Positions 1 through 7,172 of a stretch of 64,000 nucleotides of DNA are shown here, piece by piece. How positions within the stretch are numbered: position 1 is the stretch's first letter; each line of letters opens with the position of its first letter. The stretch is from Stenotrophomonas sp. WZN-1 (GTDB taxonomy: Bacteria > Pseudomonadota > Gammaproteobacteria > Xanthomonadales > Xanthomonadaceae), in the NCBI RefSeq assembly GCF_002192255.1, contig NZ_CP021768.1, forward strand, positions 3,924,001 through 3,988,000, given 5' to 3'. A program made the translations under genes and the position numbers. A model generated the notes under the pieces. It saw only the letters and a program-made list of their open reading frames with translations. It was not told the origin of the DNA and made no database searches.

Positions 1-1
1 G

Positions 2-685
2 CCGTGGAGCGGCAGCGGTGGCGAGCTCGGCTTTGCCTCGGCACGCGGCAACAGCAGCACCGAGAGCTTCAACGGCCGCCTGCGCCTGCGCTACACCGAC
101 GGTGACTGGGTGCACAGCATGGACCTGTTCGGCCTGCGCTCCAGCTCCAAGGTGACCGAAACCAACGACGACGGCACCACCACCCGCCGCAACAACACCA
201 CCGCCAACCGCTACACCGGCAGCGCCGGCAGCGCGCTGCAGCTGGGCGAGCACCGCCAGCTGACCGCCACGGTGCGTACCGAGCGCGACGACTTCGCCAC
301 CTACGACCGCCAGAGCTCGTTCGGTCTGGGTTACGGCACCCGCCTGTGGAACACCGAGCGCTTCTCGTTCGATGCGCAGATCGGCCCCGGTGTGCGCCGT
401 ACCCACAGCACCGAGGATGACCGCACCCGTACCGGCATGATCGGCCGTGGCCTGTTCGACCTGAAGTACTCGCTGACCGACAACACCGACCTGGTGAACA
501 CGCTGCTGGTCGAATCCGGTTCGTACAACACCTTCGGCCAGAACGACTTTGGTGTCTCGGTGAGCATGAACGAGCACCTGGCGCTGAAGGCCGGGTGGCA
601 GGCGCGCTACAACAGCGACGTTGCTGTGGACAAGCGCAAGACCGATACGCTGACCACGATGAACGTGGTCTACAAGTTCAAATAA
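2..685 (+). CDS. DUF481 outer-membrane beta-barrel protein (5' truncated)
   Basis: The reading frame is already open at the window edge, so the start codon lies upstream. The visible 227 residues begin PWSGSGGELGFASARGNSS, the characteristic opening of the DUF481 (YdiY-like) family, and continue as alternating polar and aromatic strands ending VVYKFK, as expected for a small outer-membrane barrel. The family is linked to salt or alkali-induced outer-membrane proteins, but the substrate or role is not known here. An ATG at 110 lies inside the conserved domain and should not be taken as the start. A GC-rich hairpin follows directly. Confidence 0.85.
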   Translation, partial: PWSGSGGELGFASARGNSSTESFNGRLRLRYTDGDWVHSMDLFGLRSSSKVTETNDDGTTTRRNNTTANRYTGSAGSALQLGEHRQLTATVRTERDDFATYDRQSSFGLGYGTRLWNTERFSFDAQIGPGVRRTHSTEDDRTRTGMIGRGLFDLKYSLTDNTDLVNTLLVESGSYNTFGQNDFGVSVSMNEHLALKAGWQARYNSDVAVDKRKTDTLTTMNVVYKFK

Positions 686-691
686 GCAGAA

Positions 692-719
692 CGGGCGCCT
701 AGGCGCCCGCTCTTCTTCT
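692..719 (+). terminator. Intrinsic terminator after DUF481 gene
   Basis: A fully self-complementary 18-base GC-rich arm pair (692-709) starts 6 bases after the stop codon and is followed by a pyrimidine-rich run, TCTTCTTCT. The position and T-rich tail fit an intrinsic terminator for the upstream gene. Confidence 0.6.
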
Positions 720-721
720 GG

Positions 722-748
722 GTAGTGCCGGCCGCTGGCCGGCACTAC
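722..748. repeat. SMAG (GTAG/CTAC) repeat
   Basis: A 27-base stem-loop with GTAG at one end and CTAC at the other and perfectly complementary TGCCGGCC/GGCCGGCA arms. This is the signature of the SMAG family of S. maltophilia REP-like elements. It lies between two convergent genes, DUF481 and hemC. Confidence 0.85.
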
Positions 749-757
749 CTGCAATGC

Positions 758-1669
758 TCAGACGTTCAGCAGTTCGCCGGCACCGGTATCCAGCAGCATC
801 CTCGCCACGCGCTGGCCCAGCGCTTCCGGATCACTGGCCGGGCCCACCGCCTCCGCGCGCACCGCACGACCATCGCTGGCACTGCCGACCAGCCCCTGCA
901 GGTGCAGGGCGTCGCCCTGCCACTGCGCGATCGCCGCCACCGGCACGTGGCAGCTGCCATGCAGCGCACGGTTCATCGCCCGCTCGGCTTCCACGCAGGC
1001 ACGCGTGGCCGCGTCATCAAGCGTGGCGAACAACGCCATCAGGGCCGTATTGCCACCATCGCACTCCACCGCCACCGCACCCTGCGCCGGGGCCGGCAGC
1101 CACTGCGGCGGTTGCAGGCGCGCGACGATGCGCTCGCCCAGGCCCAACCGCTCCAGGCCAGCCACGGCCAGCACGATGGCGTCGTAGCCACCATTGTCGA
1201 GCTTGGCCAGGCGGGTGTTGACGTTGCCGCGCAGGTCCAGCAATTCCAGATCCGGGCGCAGCGCGCGCAGCTGGGCCTGGCGGCGCAGCGACGAGGTGCC
1301 GACCCGCGCGCCGATCGGCAGCGCGTCCAGCGAGGCGTACAGGTTGGAGACGAAACCATCAGCCGGATCGTGGCGGGTCAGCATCGCCGGCAGGGCGAAG
1401 GGTTCATCCAGTTCCATCGGCACATCCTTCAGCGAGTGCACGGCGCAGTCGGCCTCACCCCGCAGCATGGCCAGCTCCAGCTCCTTCAGGAACAGGCCCT
1501 TGCCACCGATGGCGGCCAACGAGCGGTCCAGCACCTCGTCACCGCGGGTACTCATCGGTACCAGTTCCACATGCAGGCCGGGATGGGCCTGGCGCAGGCG
1601 GTCGGCGACGTGTTCGCTCTGCCAGAGGGCGAGCGGGCTCTTGCGGGTGGCGATGCGGACGGTTTCCAT
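758..1669 (-). CDS. hemC: Hydroxymethylbilane synthase (porphobilinogen deaminase)
   Basis: A 303-residue cytosolic enzyme that joins four porphobilinogen molecules into hydroxymethylbilane for haem synthesis. Visible family marks are [11 protein letters not shown] at residues 7-17, the catalytic Asp82 in HSLKDVP, the Arg-rich [11 protein letters not shown] (124-134), and Cys240 in ALHGSCHVP, which carries the dipyrromethane cofactor. The frame stays open upstream, but [11 protein letters not shown] aligns with the family N-terminus, so I start at 1669. It lies downstream of algZ-algR on the same strand, the order known from Pseudomonas, although about 580 bases of repeats now intervene. Confidence 0.97.
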   Translation of the reverse strand: METVRIATRKSPLALWQSEHVADRLRQAHPGLHVELVPMSTRGDEVLDRSLAAIGGKGLFLKELELAMLRGEADCAVHSLKDVPMELDEPFALPAMLTRHDPADGFVSNLYASLDALPIGARVGTSSLRRQAQLRALRPDLELLDLRGNVNTRLAKLDNGGYDAIVLAVAGLERLGLGERIVARLQPPQWLPAPAQGAVAVECDGGNTALMALFATLDDAATRACVEAERAMNRALHGSCHVPVAAIAQWQGDALHLQGLVGSASDGRAVRAEAVGPASDPEALGQRVARMLLDTGAGELLNV

Positions 1670-1753
1670 CCAGTCATTATCGCGCCTTCGGCGCGGATAC
1701 GGCCAACGGCGGAGCCCCTCGTGGCTGGTGCATCGGCTGGATCTATCGCGCTT

Positions 1754-1857
1754 GGCCGGGGCGGTGGGGTCATGCGGGGACGCCGTGAACCCATCCCTGG
1801 GGGCTTGGCCGCGGCATCCATGCCGCGGACACCCCGCCTGCCCCCACCGCCCCGGCC
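1754..1857 (+). repeat. Inverted-repeat element, copy 1 (about 104 bp)
   Basis: Long GC-rich outer arms (GGCCGGGGCGGTGGGG at the left, its complement at the right end) enclose a core with CGCCGTGAACCCATCCCTGG and an inner hairpin around CCGCGGCAT/ATGCCGCGG. A related core occurs in opposite orientation at 2042-2147. No coding potential is seen. This is probably a non-autonomous repeat family of these genomes. Confidence 0.6.
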
Positions 1858-1944
1858 TCTGACAGTTTCCGTGCGCGCCAGCCACGGAAGATCAAAAGAA
1901 AGAAAAAGCAGAGGCAAAGGCAAAAACAACTGCCGACGGCTTCC

Positions 1945-1985
1945 GGGGTCAGATCCCTTTTCCGCAGGAAAAGGGATCTGACCCC
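1945..1985. repeat. 41-bp perfect palindrome of the GGGGTCAG family
   Basis: Nineteen-base arms beginning GGGGTCAGATCCC and ending GGGATCTGACCCC match perfectly around the 3-base loop GCA. Related but decayed elements that begin with GGGGTCAGAG lie at 54304-54342 and 62174-62210. In an mRNA this would fold into a very stable hairpin and could stop transcription in either direction. Confidence 0.7.
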
Positions 1986-2041
1986 TCTTCCCCCCTCGAT
2001 AACAACAATGCCCTTGCCGTCCGTCACCGGGAAATTCGCGA

Positions 2042-2147
2042 GGGTGAGGCGGGATGGGCGGGCGGGACCGTTGGCGCCATGGATGGCGCCATCGAGCCCC
2101 CAGGGATGGGTTTACGGCGTGTCCCGCCTGCCCATCCCGCCTCACCC
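2042..2147 (-). repeat. Inverted-repeat element, copy 2 (about 106 bp)
   Basis: Same architecture as the element at 1754-1857 but reversed: outer arms GGGTGAGGCGGGATGGGCGG and complement, inner hairpin of GGCGCCAT/ATGGCGCC, and the core motif read on the minus strand as CGCCGTAAACCCATCCCTGG. The two copies flank the palindrome at 1945-1985. Confidence 0.6.
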
Positions 2148-2177
2148 AACACGCAACAACACAGAGCCGACAATCTG

Positions 2178-2207
2178 CTGTTGCTGTTGCTGTTGCTGTT
2201 GCAGTTG
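2178..2207. repeat. CTGTTG hexanucleotide microsatellite
   Basis: Four perfect CTGTTG units (2178-2201) followed by a CAGTTG variant. The tract sits about 45 bases beyond the algR stop codon, outside any gene I can support. Repeat number could vary by slippage, but no gene would be put out of frame. Confidence 0.8.
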
Positions 2208-2251
2208 ATGTTGATCCATAAGCAGTCGCGGCCGCAGGCCGCGCGGAACAC

Positions 2252-2983
2252 TCACAGATGCCGCAGTTCCTGCTTCAGCGTCGCCACGCAGCGGCGGCTG
2301 ACTTCCAGCGGCTGCCTGCCATGCCGCAGCACCGCCTGCACCTGCCCGCCGGAACCGCGGCGCAGTTCCACCAGCTCATGGCGCGCCACCAGGCAGTTGC
2401 GATGGATGCGGATGAAACGGCTGGCGAACTCTTCTTCCAGCGACTTCAGCGATTCCTCGATCAGGTCTTCGCCGCGCGCGTGGTGCACCACTACGTACTT
2501 CTCTTCGGCCTGCAGGTAGTGGATGTCGTCCAGCGGAATCAGCCGCAGGCTGCCGCGCAGGCGTGCGCATAGCACGCTGCGGGCCTGCTGCCCGCTGTGC
2601 GCCTGCGGCTGGCCATCGCGGCCAGCCAGGAACGTGCGGGCACGTGCAATCGCCGCGGCCAGGCGTTCGGCGCGCACCGGTTTCATCAGGTAATCGATCG
2701 CTGCGGCCTCGAATGCCGACAGTGCATGCGCGTCGTAGGCAGTGCAGAACACCACCGCCGGCCGCGGTTCGAAGCTGGCCAGGTGGCGGGCTGCTTCCAG
2801 GCCGTCCAGCCCGGGCATTGCGATGTCCAGCAGGACCAGGTCGGGCTGCAGCTCCGCGCATGCGTGCAGGGCCTGCTCGCCGTTGCCGGCCTCGGCCACC
2901 ACGTCCACGCCGTCCTGTGCCGCCAACAGGCTGCGCAGGCGCTCGCGCGCCAGTGGTTCGTCATCGGCGATGACTACCCTCAC
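2252..2983 (-). CDS. algR: LytTR-family response regulator, AlgR-like
   Basis: A 243-residue transcriptional regulator. The N-terminal receiver domain has acidic pocket D7/D8, phospho-acceptor D53 (LLDIAMPG), T81 and K101 (YLMKP). The C-terminal half is a LytTR DNA-binding domain, with FIRIHRNCLVARHELVEL typical of AlgR/LytR proteins. The start at 2983 is 10 bases after the stop of the sensor gene, so the two are co-transcribed. In Pseudomonas AlgR controls type IV pili and alginate; here the regulon is unknown. The symbol rests on domain architecture plus the algZ-algR-hemC gene order. Confidence 0.88.
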   Translation of the reverse strand: MRVVIADDEPLARERLRSLLAAQDGVDVVAEAGNGEQALHACAELQPDLVLLDIAMPGLDGLEAARHLASFEPRPAVVFCTAYDAHALSAFEAAAIDYLMKPVRAERLAAAIARARTFLAGRDGQPQAHSGQQARSVLCARLRGSLRLIPLDDIHYLQAEEKYVVVHHARGEDLIEESLKSLEEEFASRFIRIHRNCLVARHELVELRRGSGGQVQAVLRHGRQPLEVSRRCVATLKQELRHL

Positions 2984-2993
2984 GATCGTTCCC

Positions 2994-4037
2994 TCACTGG
3001 ATCGGCACTGTCACCTGGCAGGCATAGTAGCCTTCGCTCCAGCCAGCCGTCATCCGCGCGGCGCTGCCGAAGCGCCAGGCCAGCCGATGGCCGATGCTGT
3101 GCTGGGCATGGCCAGCCCCCCGCGCCAGGGCCAGCCCGGGCGCCTGCGGATCAGGCGCGGGATTGCGCACGCGGATCTGCAGCTCGTTGCCCTGGCGCAG
3201 CAGGTGCAGCTCGATAATGCCGCCGTCGGGCAGGCGCGAGATGCCGTGCAGCACGGCATTTTCCACCAGCGGCTGCAGTACCAGCCTTGGCAATGGCAGG
3301 TCCCACGGCAGCGGCTCGTCGCGCTGCCAGCGCACCTGCAGGCGTTCGCCCAGGCGCAGCGATTCGATCGACAGGTAGCGCTCGGCCAGTTCGCATTCGT
3401 CGCGCAGGGTGGAATCGCCCTCGCCTGCACCGAGCGCAGCACGGAACAGATCGGACAGATCCAGCACCGCACGTTCGGCCACCGCAGGATCGCGATGCAG
3501 CAGGCTGGCGATCAGGTTCATGCTGTTGAACAGGAAATGCGGGCGGATCCGCGCCTGCAGCGCGTCGGCCTGGGCGCGTGCATTGGCCTGCACCTGCGCG
3601 GCCCAGCGGTCGCTGACATAGAAGTAGCGCAGCGCCAGCGCGGTGATCAGCGCCGTGGTAGCTGCACTCCCAAGGGTGAAGCGCCAGAAGCTGATGCCGC
3701 TGGCGAAGCTGTCACCCAGCACCGCGTACAAGGCGTGCACGATGCCGGCACAGACCACCGCGATCAGGGCCGCCAGTGCGATGGCAGCGACCGCCCCCAG
3801 CACCGGCGGCAGCCTGGACAGCGCCTGCCGCAGCAGGCACAGGGAGGCGGTCACCGCCAACGCCAGCCACAAGGCGAAGCCACTGGCTGACAGCAGTTCG
3901 CCAAAGGTCCAGTGGCGGCTGCCATCCGGGGCCAGGGCCAGCACCACCACCACCAGCTCGGCCAGGCCGAGCATCGCCGCCAGCCGCGGCAGGCGGCACA
4001 GTTCCGGCATCCATGGCGGTGTGCTGGCCGGGGACAT
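2994..4037 (-). CDS. algZ: LytS/AlgZ-type membrane sensor histidine kinase
   Basis: A 347-residue membrane kinase presumed to phosphorylate the adjacent AlgR-like regulator. Hydrophobic segments lie at about 18-37, 50-70, 79-104 and 122-140, followed by the His_kinase motif RPHFLFNSMNLIASLL with phospho-acceptor H167, then the N-box QPLVENAVLHG. The ATP-lid glycine box is degenerate (GAGHAQHSIGHRL), as is known for AlgZ/FimS proteins. There is no extracellular sensing domain of any size. The gene begins 3 bases after the esterase stop codon and ends 10 bases before algR, forming one operon. Confidence 0.88.
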   Translation of the reverse strand: MSPASTPPWMPELCRLPRLAAMLGLAELVVVVLALAPDGSRHWTFGELLSASGFALWLALAVTASLCLLRQALSRLPPVLGAVAAIALAALIAVVCAGIVHALYAVLGDSFASGISFWRFTLGSAATTALITALALRYFYVSDRWAAQVQANARAQADALQARIRPHFLFNSMNLIASLLHRDPAVAERAVLDLSDLFRAALGAGEGDSTLRDECELAERYLSIESLRLGERLQVRWQRDEPLPWDLPLPRLVLQPLVENAVLHGISRLPDGGIIELHLLRQGNELQIRVRNPAPDPQAPGLALARGAGHAQHSIGHRLAWRFGSAARMTAGWSEGYYACQVTVPIQ

Positions 4038-4040
4038 GGC

Positions 4041-4700
4041 TCAGCCCACGCCCAGGCGTTCCTGCAGCCAGTCACCCAGTGCCTGGATCTCTTCGGCACA
4101 GACCTGATGGGCCATCGGGTAGCTGTGCCATTCCACCTCCAGGCCCAGCGCCTGCAGCGCCTGCGCGCTGTGTACCGCCACCGCCTGCGGAATCACCGGG
4201 TCGCTGCTGCCATGGGCCATGAACACCGGCACCTGCACGGCGCCGTCAACACGCGTGGCGCTTTCAGCTTCGGGCAGGTAGGTGGACAGGGCGATCAGGC
4301 CGGCCAGCGGCGCGGTGCGCGACAGCGCGGCGGTCAGGATGATCGCGCCCCCCTGCGAGAAACCGGCCAGGAAGATCTTCTCCGCCGGAATGCCGCGCTC
4401 GATCTCACGCGCGATCAGCGCGTCCAGCTGCACCACCGATTCCTGCACGCCGGCCATGTCCGCGCGCGAACGGAAGTCCATGCCGACGATGTCGTACCAG
4501 CCGCGCATCGGCACGCCGTTGTTGATCGTGATCGGCCGCACCGGTGCGTGCGGGAACACGAAGCGCAGCGCCGGCCAATGCGGCCGCACCAGCTCCGGCA
4601 CGATCGGCGCGAAATCATGGCCATCGGCGCCGAGGCCGTGCAGCCAGATCACCGACCACTGCGGCGAGGCGCCGGTTTCCTGTTCCACCGTTTGCAGCAT
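4041..4700 (-). CDS. Alpha/beta-hydrolase carboxylesterase (phospholipase/carboxylesterase family)
   Basis: A 219-residue cytosolic hydrolase of the acyl-protein thioesterase/EstB family. The oxyanion-hole region WLHGLGADGHDF (19-30), nucleophile Ser115 in GFSQGG, Asp167 (HGSSDPVIP) and His198 (PMAHQV) make a complete catalytic triad. Its natural ester substrate cannot be told from sequence. It is the first gene of the esterase-algZ-algR operon, with a 3-base gap to algZ, an arrangement that suggests shared transcription rather than shared function. Confidence 0.9.
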   Translation of the reverse strand: MLQTVEQETGASPQWSVIWLHGLGADGHDFAPIVPELVRPHWPALRFVFPHAPVRPITINNGVPMRGWYDIVGMDFRSRADMAGVQESVVQLDALIAREIERGIPAEKIFLAGFSQGGAIILTAALSRTAPLAGLIALSTYLPEAESATRVDGAVQVPVFMAHGSSDPVIPQAVAVHSAQALQALGLEVEWHSYPMAHQVCAEEIQALGDWLQERLGVG

Positions 4701-4750
4701 GATGCGGCTCCTTCAAGTTCGAGCCGCATTATGCCGCTGGCGCGGGGCAA

Positions 4751-6676
4751 TCAGTACAGCGGCGGTTGCGCGGCCGCTTCCCGGCGCAGCTGCGCGGCGC
4801 GTACCAGCACCGGCGGCGGGATGTTCTCCTCGGGGATATCGAGCAGGCCAAGACGGTGCAGGAAGGCACCGGGGCCACGCGAGGACGTCAACGCCACCAC
4901 CGGAACCGCGAGCACCATGCCGATCACCACCGGCGCCATCCACGCGGCCAGCGACGGCGACACTGCCCAGGCCAGCACGCCCATGAAGGCGCCAAACACC
5001 CCCAGGCCACCGTAGCCGCGGATCAGCGCCAGCCACGAGATGCCGCCGTCGTCACGCTGCTGCGCATCCCAGCCGGAATCGCGGCCGGACAACACTTCCG
5101 CCACGCCCCGCGACTGCACGTACATCACCACCGGTGCCATCAGTGCGGCCAGCACGGTTTCCACCAGCATCGACACGAAGGCACGGATCGCACCGCCGCA
5201 GCCACGGCGGTCGACCGGGTCCAGCAGCATCGCCAGATAGCCAAGCACCTTGGGCAGCAGCAGCACCGCCATGGTGGCGGCGAACAGACGCACCACCTGC
5301 TCTTCGTCCTGTGCGCGCCAGTAGACGCTGGGCGACAGGTGCAGCAGCGCGTTGAAATCGATGCCCTCCTGGAACAGCGGGATGGCGATGCCGATCAGCA
5401 TGAGCATTGCCCACATCGGGGCGGTGAAATAGTGGCCGATACCGATCAGCATGTGCGTACGGCTGATCCAGTGCAGCCCGCGGCTGCCGACCACCTTGCC
5501 GTGCTGCAGGTTGCCCTGGCACCAGCGACGGTCGCGCACCAGCAGGTCGGTCAGCGTCGGCGGGCCCTCTTCATAGCTGCCACCGAGGTAGGGCACCATG
5601 TGCGCGGCCCAGCCGCCACGCCGCATCAACGCCGCTTCGACGAAGTCATGGCTGAGCACGTGGCCGCCGAATGGCTTGCGCCCCGGCAGCGCCGGCAGGC
5701 CGGCGTGGTCGGCGAAGGCGCGGGTGCGGATGATGGCGTTGTGGCCCCAGTAGTTGCTCTCGGCGCCGTGCCACCAGGCCACGCCACGGGCAATCACCGG
5801 CCCATACACGCGGCCGCCAAACTGCTGCATGCGCGCGAACAGGGTGCGGCCGCCGATCACCGACGGCAGGGTCTGGATCAGGCCGACGTCGGCGTTGTGC
5901 TCCATGCCGGCCACCAGGCGCACGATGCTGTCGCCGGTCATCAGGCTGTCGGCGTCGAGGATCAGCATCTGCGGGTAGGCACCGCCGAAGCGGCGGACCC
6001 AGTCGGCGATGTTGCCGGCCTTGCGACCGCTGTTGTCACCACGGCGACGGTAGAACAGGCGCACCCGGCCGTCCGGCACACGCTCGCGCAGCTCGGCGAA
6101 CACCTGTTCCTCCGCGCGCGCGATGTCCTCGCGGCGCGTGTCGCTGAGCACGAAGAAGTCGAAGCGCTCCAGCTGGCCGGTGGCGGCCACTGATTCGTAG
6201 ATGGCCTGCAAGCCGGCCAACAGGCGGCGCGGGTCTTCGTTGTAGGTCGGCATCAGCAGCGCGGTGCGGCTGTGCACGGTCGGCAGCGGCTTGTCCGGGT
6301 CGATGCCGAGGCGGTAGCCACGGTCAAACACCGCGGTCAGGAAGCCGGCCAGGGCGCTGGCGAAAGACAGCGCGATCCAGGCAAACAGGCCGACGAACAG
6401 TACCAGCAGGCAGGCTTCGAGCACGCTGATGCCATTGGCCGACAGCACCCGCCACATCATCCGCGTGGCCACGGCGGTCATGCCGAGCGTGCCACCGAAG
6501 ATGTACAGCCGGCGCAGGCCGATCAGGCGCGGCGACGTGCGATGCCGCCGGACCTTCAGCGCGCCTTCGCGCAGGGTCTGTTCGGGCATCTGCAAGGGAG
6601 ATTCAGCGGGCAGCAGCGCCCGGCCGGCATCGAGCCGGGGCGTTTCTGCTTCCGCATGGATGGTCTGCACCCCCAT
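4751..6676 (-). CDS. opgH: Glucans biosynthesis glucosyltransferase H
   Basis: A 641-residue inner-membrane GT2 enzyme that builds the beta-1,2-glucan backbone of osmoregulated periplasmic glucans from UDP-glucose. The cytoplasmic domain shows LLMPTYNED (140-148), the metal-binding DAD at 241-243, the base motif SHDFVEA (342-348) and the [10 protein letters not shown] equivalent of QxxRW (383-392). Multiple membrane spans precede and follow it. The family usually has the periplasmic partner opgG next to it; none lies in this window. It is divergent from the TonB receptor at 7173. Confidence 0.95.
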   Translation of the reverse strand: MGVQTIHAEAETPRLDAGRALLPAESPLQMPEQTLREGALKVRRHRTSPRLIGLRRLYIFGGTLGMTAVATRMMWRVLSANGISVLEACLLVLFVGLFAWIALSFASALAGFLTAVFDRGYRLGIDPDKPLPTVHSRTALLMPTYNEDPRRLLAGLQAIYESVAATGQLERFDFFVLSDTRREDIARAEEQVFAELRERVPDGRVRLFYRRRGDNSGRKAGNIADWVRRFGGAYPQMLILDADSLMTGDSIVRLVAGMEHNADVGLIQTLPSVIGGRTLFARMQQFGGRVYGPVIARGVAWWHGAESNYWGHNAIIRTRAFADHAGLPALPGRKPFGGHVLSHDFVEAALMRRGGWAAHMVPYLGGSYEEGPPTLTDLLVRDRRWCQGNLQHGKVVGSRGLHWISRTHMLIGIGHYFTAPMWAMLMLIGIAIPLFQEGIDFNALLHLSPSVYWRAQDEEQVVRLFAATMAVLLLPKVLGYLAMLLDPVDRRGCGGAIRAFVSMLVETVLAALMAPVVMYVQSRGVAEVLSGRDSGWDAQQRDDGGISWLALIRGYGGLGVFGAFMGVLAWAVSPSLAAWMAPVVIGMVLAVPVVALTSSRGPGAFLHRLGLLDIPEENIPPPVLVRAAQLRREAAAQPPLY

Positions 6677-7172
6677 CGTCGCCTACTCCGCGCCGTCGGC
6701 ACGGCCGGCCATCCCGGCCGGGCTGCATGCACCATGGTTCCCGGCGCGCTTTCCCGGCGCCCGCACTTGTCCTGGCTGTGTCGGCCTCAGGCCGCACAGT
6801 CGATGTCTGTCACTACCGGAACCCACACGATCTCCAACGGGGCGGAATCGAAAATGCGGCCCAGTCTAGGGCGCTGAATGTAAGCCGCGCGCGAAGGTCT
6901 ACGCCGGGAATTCTCCCCATTCAGCAAAAAGCAGGCGATCGCGCCGGGGAATGGCGAGATGTCACTACATCGCCCCCGGCACTGGATCGTAACAAACGCG
7001 AACGGTTATCATTTCATTAACCAGGCAGGTCACCGTCTTCCGAACGGCCGCGACCCACCCAGCTGCGCCGGCCCACGCCGCGCGCCCGACGACCCATGGA
7101 AGGGGTGGCTGCCTGCTGCCTGCCTGCGCCTGCTGCTTCCACAGGGTCACCCCACCTCCCATGGAAGCCGTC
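6677..7172. promoter_or_regulatory. Divergent intergenic region with a weak Fur-like box
   Basis: About 500 bases separate opgH from the TonB receptor. I see no gene in it. At 6997-7020 an A/T-rich patch GAACGGTTATCATTTCATTA has one good half (TTATCATT) of the Fur consensus but a poor other half, so iron regulation of the receptor is plausible but weakly supported. The segment 7094-7162 has imperfect complementarity between CCATGGAAGGGGTGG and its downstream counterpart, and may form a leader hairpin. Confidence 0.35.

Noticed and set aside
2024..2251. A 75-codon frame over the CTGTTG repeat
   Set aside because: Its Asn-Ser run simply translates the microsatellite, and it crosses an inverted-repeat element.
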